A stretch of 9,134 bases of DNA from an uncultured Erysipelotrichaceae bacterium (GTDB lineage: Bacteria; Bacillota_I; Bacilli_A; RFN20; CAG-826): assembly GCA_946612405.1 (NCBI GenBank), contig CAMOEQ010000022.1, positions 1 through 9,134 on the forward strand, in the 5' to 3' direction. The notes beneath the pieces were generated by a model. The model worked only from the letters and a program-made list of their open reading frames with translations. It had not been told where the DNA came from and searched no databases. Below, one piece after another: positions 6,283 to 9,134 of the stretch. The position numbers and the translations under genes are program-made. Within the stretch, counting starts at the first letter, position 1, and every line of letters starts with the position of its first letter.

Positions 6283-7451
6283 TGAAAGATTTCAATTTTA
6301 TTTCACCCACAAAAATCTATTTTGGGAAGAATTCGCTTTCCTATTTATCTATTGAAGCTAAAAAATATAAAAAAGTTCTTATAGTTTATGGCCAAAATTC
6401 AATTAAGAAAATAGGTCTTTATAATGAGGTAATTAAACAATTATCTTCGGCAAAAACCGAATATTTTGAATTATCAGGAATAAGACCAAATCCTGAAATT
6501 TCAAAAGTAAAAGAAGGCCTCAAAATCATTCGCGAACATAACATTGATTTGATATTGGCTGTTGGTGGCGGGTCAGTTATCGACACTGCAAAATCAATTG
6601 CTGCTTCATTTTATTATGATGGCGATCCATTTGATTTAAATTTACATAAAGCCAAACCAACAAAAGCCTTGCCGTTAGGTGTTGTTTTAACGATATCAGC
6701 TTCTGGTTCTGAATTATCCGATTCTTGTGTTGTAATGGATGATAAAACAAAGATTAAACAAGGTTTTAATTCTGATGTTGTTCGTCCTTTGTTTGCTATT
6801 ATGAATCCAGAATATACTTATTCAGTTTCTAAATATCAAACTGCATGTGGAATTGTTGATATTATTTCTCACTCATTAGAAAGATATTTTTCTCCAAGCG
6901 AAAATTTAGAAGTCTGCGACAGTTTAGCTTTAACCATTATTAAAGACACAATTGAAGCAGGAAAAGTAGTAATGAGTGATCCTCAAAACTATGATGCAAG
7001 AGCTGCATTAATGCTTTTAGGTTCTTATTCTCATAATGGCTTAACCTCATTAGGAAAAGAAAAACAAATGCCAATCCATAAAATGGAACACGCTTTAAGC
7101 GCATATGATATAAGAATTGCTCATGGAGCCGGATTATCAATTTTAATTCCTTTATGGATGGAAGCTTCTTATCAAAAAGATTTAGATAAATTTGTTCGTT
7201 TTTCTGAATACGTTTTTGATATAAAAGACGCAAATAAAGAAAAATGTGCTTTAAAAGGAATCAATTTATTGAGAGAATATTTTAAGTCAATAGGTATGCC
7301 TATTAACCTTAAAGAAGTCGAGATATCTCAAAAAGATGTTTCCAAAATAGTGGATTTGATGACCGATAATGGCGCACTTACGGTTGGTCTAAAATCAATC
7401 AACCCACTTAACAAAGACGAGATAACTAAATTATTAATCTCAGTTCTTTAG
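6282..7451 (+). CDS. iron-dependent alcohol dehydrogenase (butanol-dehydrogenase-like)
   Basis: A cytoplasmic group III alcohol dehydrogenase that would interconvert an aldehyde and an alcohol with NAD(P)H. At 389 residues it has normal length. The N-terminal Rossmann-like domain opens with FNFISPTKIYFGK and carries the nucleotide motif GGGSVIDTAKS at 95-105. The C-terminal metal domain has the expected ligand set by alignment with E. coli FucO: Asp193 and His197 (GIVDIISH), His266 (MPIHKMEH) and His281 (RIAHGAG). The sequence pattern EHALSAYD...HGAGLSILIPLWM resembles the BDH/YugJ subgroup, suggesting fermentative aldehyde reduction. The substrate cannot be read from sequence. The spacing between His270 and His281 seems one residue longer than in FucO. 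The gene overlaps the TetR stop by one base, and its TAG stop forms part of the next gene's SD. Confidence 0.94.
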   Translation: MKDFNFISPTKIYFGKNSLSYLSIEAKKYKKVLIVYGQNSIKKIGLYNEVIKQLSSAKTEYFELSGIRPNPEISKVKEGLKIIREHNIDLILAVGGGSVIDTAKSIAASFYYDGDPFDLNLHKAKPTKALPLGVVLTISASGSELSDSCVVMDDKTKIKQGFNSDVVRPLFAIMNPEYTYSVSKYQTACGIVDIISHSLERYFSPSENLEVCDSLALTIIKDTIEAGKVVMSDPQNYDARAALMLLGSYSHNGLTSLGKEKQMPIHKMEHALSAYDIRIAHGAGLSILIPLWMEASYQKDLDKFVRFSEYVFDIKDANKEKCALKGINLLREYFKSIGMPINLKEVEISQKDVSKIVDLMTDNGALTVGLKSINPLNKDEITKLLISVL

Positions 7452-7455
7452 GAGG
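7450..7455 (+). promoter_or_regulatory. strong Shine-Dalgarno site of the M50-like gene
   Basis: A perfect AGGAGG lies 5 bases before the ATG at 7461 and overlaps the TAG stop of the dehydrogenase. It is the strongest ribosome site in the window, suggesting this last gene is well translated. Confidence 0.85.
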
Positions 7456-7460
7456 CTATT

Positions 7461-8597
7461 ATGAAAAAAGAAGATATCGTAAGTATTATTGTTTATTTAT
7501 TAATGATTGGCGCTGCCGTAGTTGTTGGCTTAACTGCGGTTAGAGATGTATTTTTAGCGCATTATCATTTTTCACTAAACAATTACGTTTTTGCTATTTT
7601 AGCAATACTTGCCGCTTTAATCGTTAACATTGTTGGATTAGAAGTGTTCCATGTCTTAGGCGCTAAAGCGGGGCATTACAAAATTTTATCTGTTAATGTT
7701 TTGTGGCTTTGCCTTAGAAAAAAAGAAGGAAAATGGAAATTAGGCTTAAAAGATTTCGATGGTTTAACTGGTGAAACTAAAGTTGCTCCTAAAGATGAAA
7801 AATCTAAATTAGGATTATATGTTTGGCTTCCGGTATTAGCTTATTTTGTTGAATTAATTGCTTGCATTGTTATTTATACATTAGCTGGCGATAAAAATAT
7901 CGCTCCTACCGAATCACCACTTCATTGGATGGCAGTTGCTGCGATTTTGTTCATCGTTGTTTCATCAATGATCGCCCTTTATAATTTAGTGCCAATTAAA
8001 TTAGATTCTATGACCGATGGTTATCGTTTAACTCTTATTTCTAAAAAAGAAAATATGGACGCTTATAACGAATTAATGAGAATCGAAGCCTTACAACTTG
8101 AAGGCAAAGAAATCGGCAAAATTAAAGTGTTCTCTGATATAACTGAATTCACCGCTAGTATCAATTTAATGTCCGTATACGAAGAATATAAAAAGAATAA
8201 TTATGCTCGTGCCGAAGAATTAATCGACATGATTATCGTTGATCCAAAGAAAGTTTCTTCACAAACATATAACCGTTTATTATCTCAAAAACTATATATC
8301 AAAATTATGACCCTTCCTTTGGAAGAAGTTAAAGTTTATTACGATAAACAAATCGATGATAGTGTGCGTAAATTCATTGCTAACGATTTATCAATCGAAT
8401 CATTAAGAACATATATTCTTATTGCTGGATTATTAGACGAGTCTAATGGCGAAGTTGAATTCGCTATATCTAGAAAAGATAGAGCATTAAAAAGAGCAGC
8501 TCCATCTAGAGCCGAAACTGAAAAACTTCTCTATGAGAACGCTCTTAAGAAAGTATACGAAGCCCATCCAGATTGGAAGGCAAATACACAAGCTTAA
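7461..8597 (+). CDS. membrane protein, M50 (site-2-protease)-like with degenerate HExxH
   Basis: A 378-residue protein of unknown function. Four hydrophobic segments lie at about 7-26, 43-63, 120-143 and 155-178. A soluble helical region of about 190 residues follows (about 195-378), which looks weakly TPR-like around 233-285 (AEELIDMIIVDP). The second helix ends in LEVFHVLGAKAGHYKI (60-75), matching the HExxH...G-Y-K pattern of M50 membrane proteases except that the first His is Leu60; Glu61 and His64 remain. The fourth helix is followed by NLVPIKLDSMTDGY (175-188), matching the second M50 motif (N-x-x-P ... D-G) with Asp186 as the possible third metal ligand. One zinc ligand is therefore lost, suggesting an inactive or altered M50 relative. 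The family assignment is by motif only. It is the last gene of the operon, 9 bases after the dehydrogenase, and ends at a terminator. Confidence 0.8.
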   Translation: MKKEDIVSIIVYLLMIGAAVVVGLTAVRDVFLAHYHFSLNNYVFAILAILAALIVNIVGLEVFHVLGAKAGHYKILSVNVLWLCLRKKEGKWKLGLKDFDGLTGETKVAPKDEKSKLGLYVWLPVLAYFVELIACIVIYTLAGDKNIAPTESPLHWMAVAAILFIVVSSMIALYNLVPIKLDSMTDGYRLTLISKKENMDAYNELMRIEALQLEGKEIGKIKVFSDITEFTASINLMSVYEEYKKNNYARAEELIDMIIVDPKKVSSQTYNRLLSQKLYIKIMTLPLEEVKVYYDKQIDDSVRKFIANDLSIESLRTYILIAGLLDESNGEVEFAISRKDRALKRAAPSRAETEKLLYENALKKVYEAHPDWKANTQA

Positions 8598-8603
8598 AAA
8601 GAA

Positions 8604-8643
8604 AAAGGCACATCAATTGATTGATTGGATGTGCCTTTATTTT
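8604..8643. terminator. bidirectional terminator between convergent units
   Basis: A perfect 11-bp stem, AAAGGCACATC (8604-8614) and GATGTGCCTTT (8628-8638), encloses a 13-base loop. On the + strand it is followed by ATTTTAG and more T-rich sequence. On the - strand the same stem is followed by TTCTTTTT. It lies between the stop at 8597 and the convergent stop at 8642-8644, so it can end both transcripts. The + strand U tract includes the convergent gene's stop codon. Confidence 0.92.
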
Positions 8644-8965
8644 AGTCTTTTTCTTCGTATCTTGAATTGTCTTCTGGCGGATAATCTTCAAGTACCGTGT
8701 CTTTTGAAATGCTGATAGGTGAAGCTTTTTTAACAAAGTGCTCACCGTTTTTTATTTCGCTCGATACGGTTGAAGTATCATCTAAGAAATCGTTTATATC
8801 AAAATCTAATATTTTGCACAATTTCTTAACATCTTTAGCACCTGCTTTATAACCGGTTCTTAATTTCTTCATCAAACCATAATGAGCGTGGTATTTTTGC
8901 AGAAATTTGTGCTCGGTTAATCCATAGGATTTTGCTAAAAATTCTAACTTTTCAAGAAGCGTCAT
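8642..8965 (-). CDS. small Cro/C1-type helix-turn-helix protein
   Basis: A 107-residue protein, probably DNA-binding. Residues about 5-62 form a compact five-helix bundle of XRE/Cro type: LEKLEFLAKSYGLTEHKF, then the likely recognition helix around HYGLMKKLRTG (28-38), AKDVKKLCKILD (43-54), and INDFLDD closing the domain. This last part follows the common ending of XRE domains. Residues 63-107 are polar, with an acidic end (EDYPPEDNSRYEEKD), and probably flexible. The ATG lies 7 bases after the mscL stop on the same strand, so it is probably co-transcribed with mscL. Its only ribosome-site candidate is the weak purine-rich end of mscL. No phage genes or toxin partner are near, so a chromosomal regulator is more likely than a prophage repressor. 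The target is unknown. Confidence 0.8.
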   Translation of the reverse strand: MTLLEKLEFLAKSYGLTEHKFLQKYHAHYGLMKKLRTGYKAGAKDVKKLCKILDFDINDFLDDTSTVSSEIKNGEHFVKKASPISISKDTVLEDYPPEDNSRYEEKD

Positions 8966-8972
8966 AAACTAA

Positions 8973-9134
8973 CTATTTTTTCTTTTCAGCAAGTAAATCG
9001 CGAATTTGAGTTAACAATTCTTCGGTTGTTGGAGCTGGAACGCCTGGTTCTGGTTCAACAGGTCTTTCTTCTGGGTGTTTCTTGTAATATTCTTCAAGAG
9101 CTTTTGCACGAATTGCATCATTCTTAGCTTGGAT
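8973..9134 (-). CDS. mscL: large-conductance mechanosensitive channel MscL, C-terminal end (5' truncated)
   Basis: Read on the - strand from the right edge, 53 codons are open and end in TAG. The last part, PAPTTEELLTQIRDLLAEKKK-like with the core EELLTQIRDLL, is the conserved C-terminal cytoplasmic helix of MscL (E. coli has EEVLLTEIRDLLKE). It is preceded by a charged helix (NDAIRAKALEEYYKKH) and a Pro/Glu-rich linker (PEERPVEPEPGVPAP). The pore helices lie outside the window. MscL is the pentameric membrane channel that opens on membrane stretch to release solutes during hypo-osmotic shock. The linker before the terminal helix seems longer than in E. coli. It is 7 bases upstream of the helix-turn-helix gene, probably in one operon. 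Confidence 0.8.
   Translation of the reverse strand: MQAKNDAIRAKALEEYYKKHPEERPVEPEPGVPAPTTEELLTQIRDLLAEKKK

Noticed and set aside
6940..7233. 97-codon ORF on the - strand inside the alcohol dehydrogenase
   Set aside because: Antisense to well-conserved metal-binding motifs, with no supporting signals; a by-product of AT-rich codon use.
8533..8745. Short ORFs on both strands across the convergent gene ends
   Set aside because: They run through the terminator hairpin and overlap the two better-supported genes in other frames.
8642..8965. Antitoxin or prophage repressor role for the helix-turn-helix protein
   Set aside because: No toxin-sized partner or phage gene adjoins it; the neighbour is the mscL channel gene, so neither role has support here.

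Overview
The window is AT-rich chromosomal DNA from a low-GC Firmicute. The gyrA end is followed directly by serS, an order known from Mycoplasma (gyrB-gyrA-serS). The SRP RNA gene lies next to tadA, an association also known from Bacillus. This suggests the origin-proximal region of a Bacilli, Erysipelotrichia or Mollicutes-like organism (inference). UGA is a stop codon: psuG ends in TGA inside an ATGA junction and Trp is encoded by TGG, so this is not a code-reassigned mycoplasma. Both ends of the window cut genes.

Region 1 (1-2314, + strand, housekeeping): the C-terminal end of DNA gyrase subunit A; seryl-tRNA synthetase of a divergent sequence type, ending in a clear intrinsic terminator; an extended -10 promoter; a small bacterial SRP (4.5S-like) RNA; and, 12-13 bases beyond the RNA's closing helix, the tRNA adenosine deaminase gene tadA, which lacks an obvious Shine-Dalgarno sequence.

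Region 2 (2317-8597, + strand, one apparent operon): a near-consensus promoter (TTTACA, 17-bp spacer, TATACT) sits in the gap after tadA, followed by five tightly packed genes. These are a P-type cation ATPase of a CtpE-like type, pseudouridine-5'-phosphate glycosidase (psuG), a TetR-family regulator, an iron-dependent alcohol dehydrogenase, and a four-helix membrane protein that looks like an M50 (site-2-protease) relative with a broken HExxH motif. Junctions are -14, -4, -1 and +9 bases, so the first four are overlapped or translationally coupled. A plausible partial reading is that PsuG supplies uracil and ribose 5-phosphate from pseudouridine 5'-phosphate and that the TetR protein controls the dehydrogenase or the whole unit. 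No single pathway clearly joins all five genes.

Region 3 (8604-9134): a strong bidirectional terminator separates the operon from a convergent - strand unit. That unit holds the C-terminal end of the mechanosensitive channel MscL and, 7 bases downstream, a small Cro/C1-type helix-turn-helix protein.

There is no gene-free stretch longer than about 160 bases. I see no insertion sequences, CRISPR, tRNAs, phage genes or defence modules, and no convincing new multi-gene system. The most unusual points are the degenerate M50 protein, the ffs-tadA arrangement, the ATPase with non-canonical ion-site motifs, paired palindromes around the operon promoter, and the orphan psuG.
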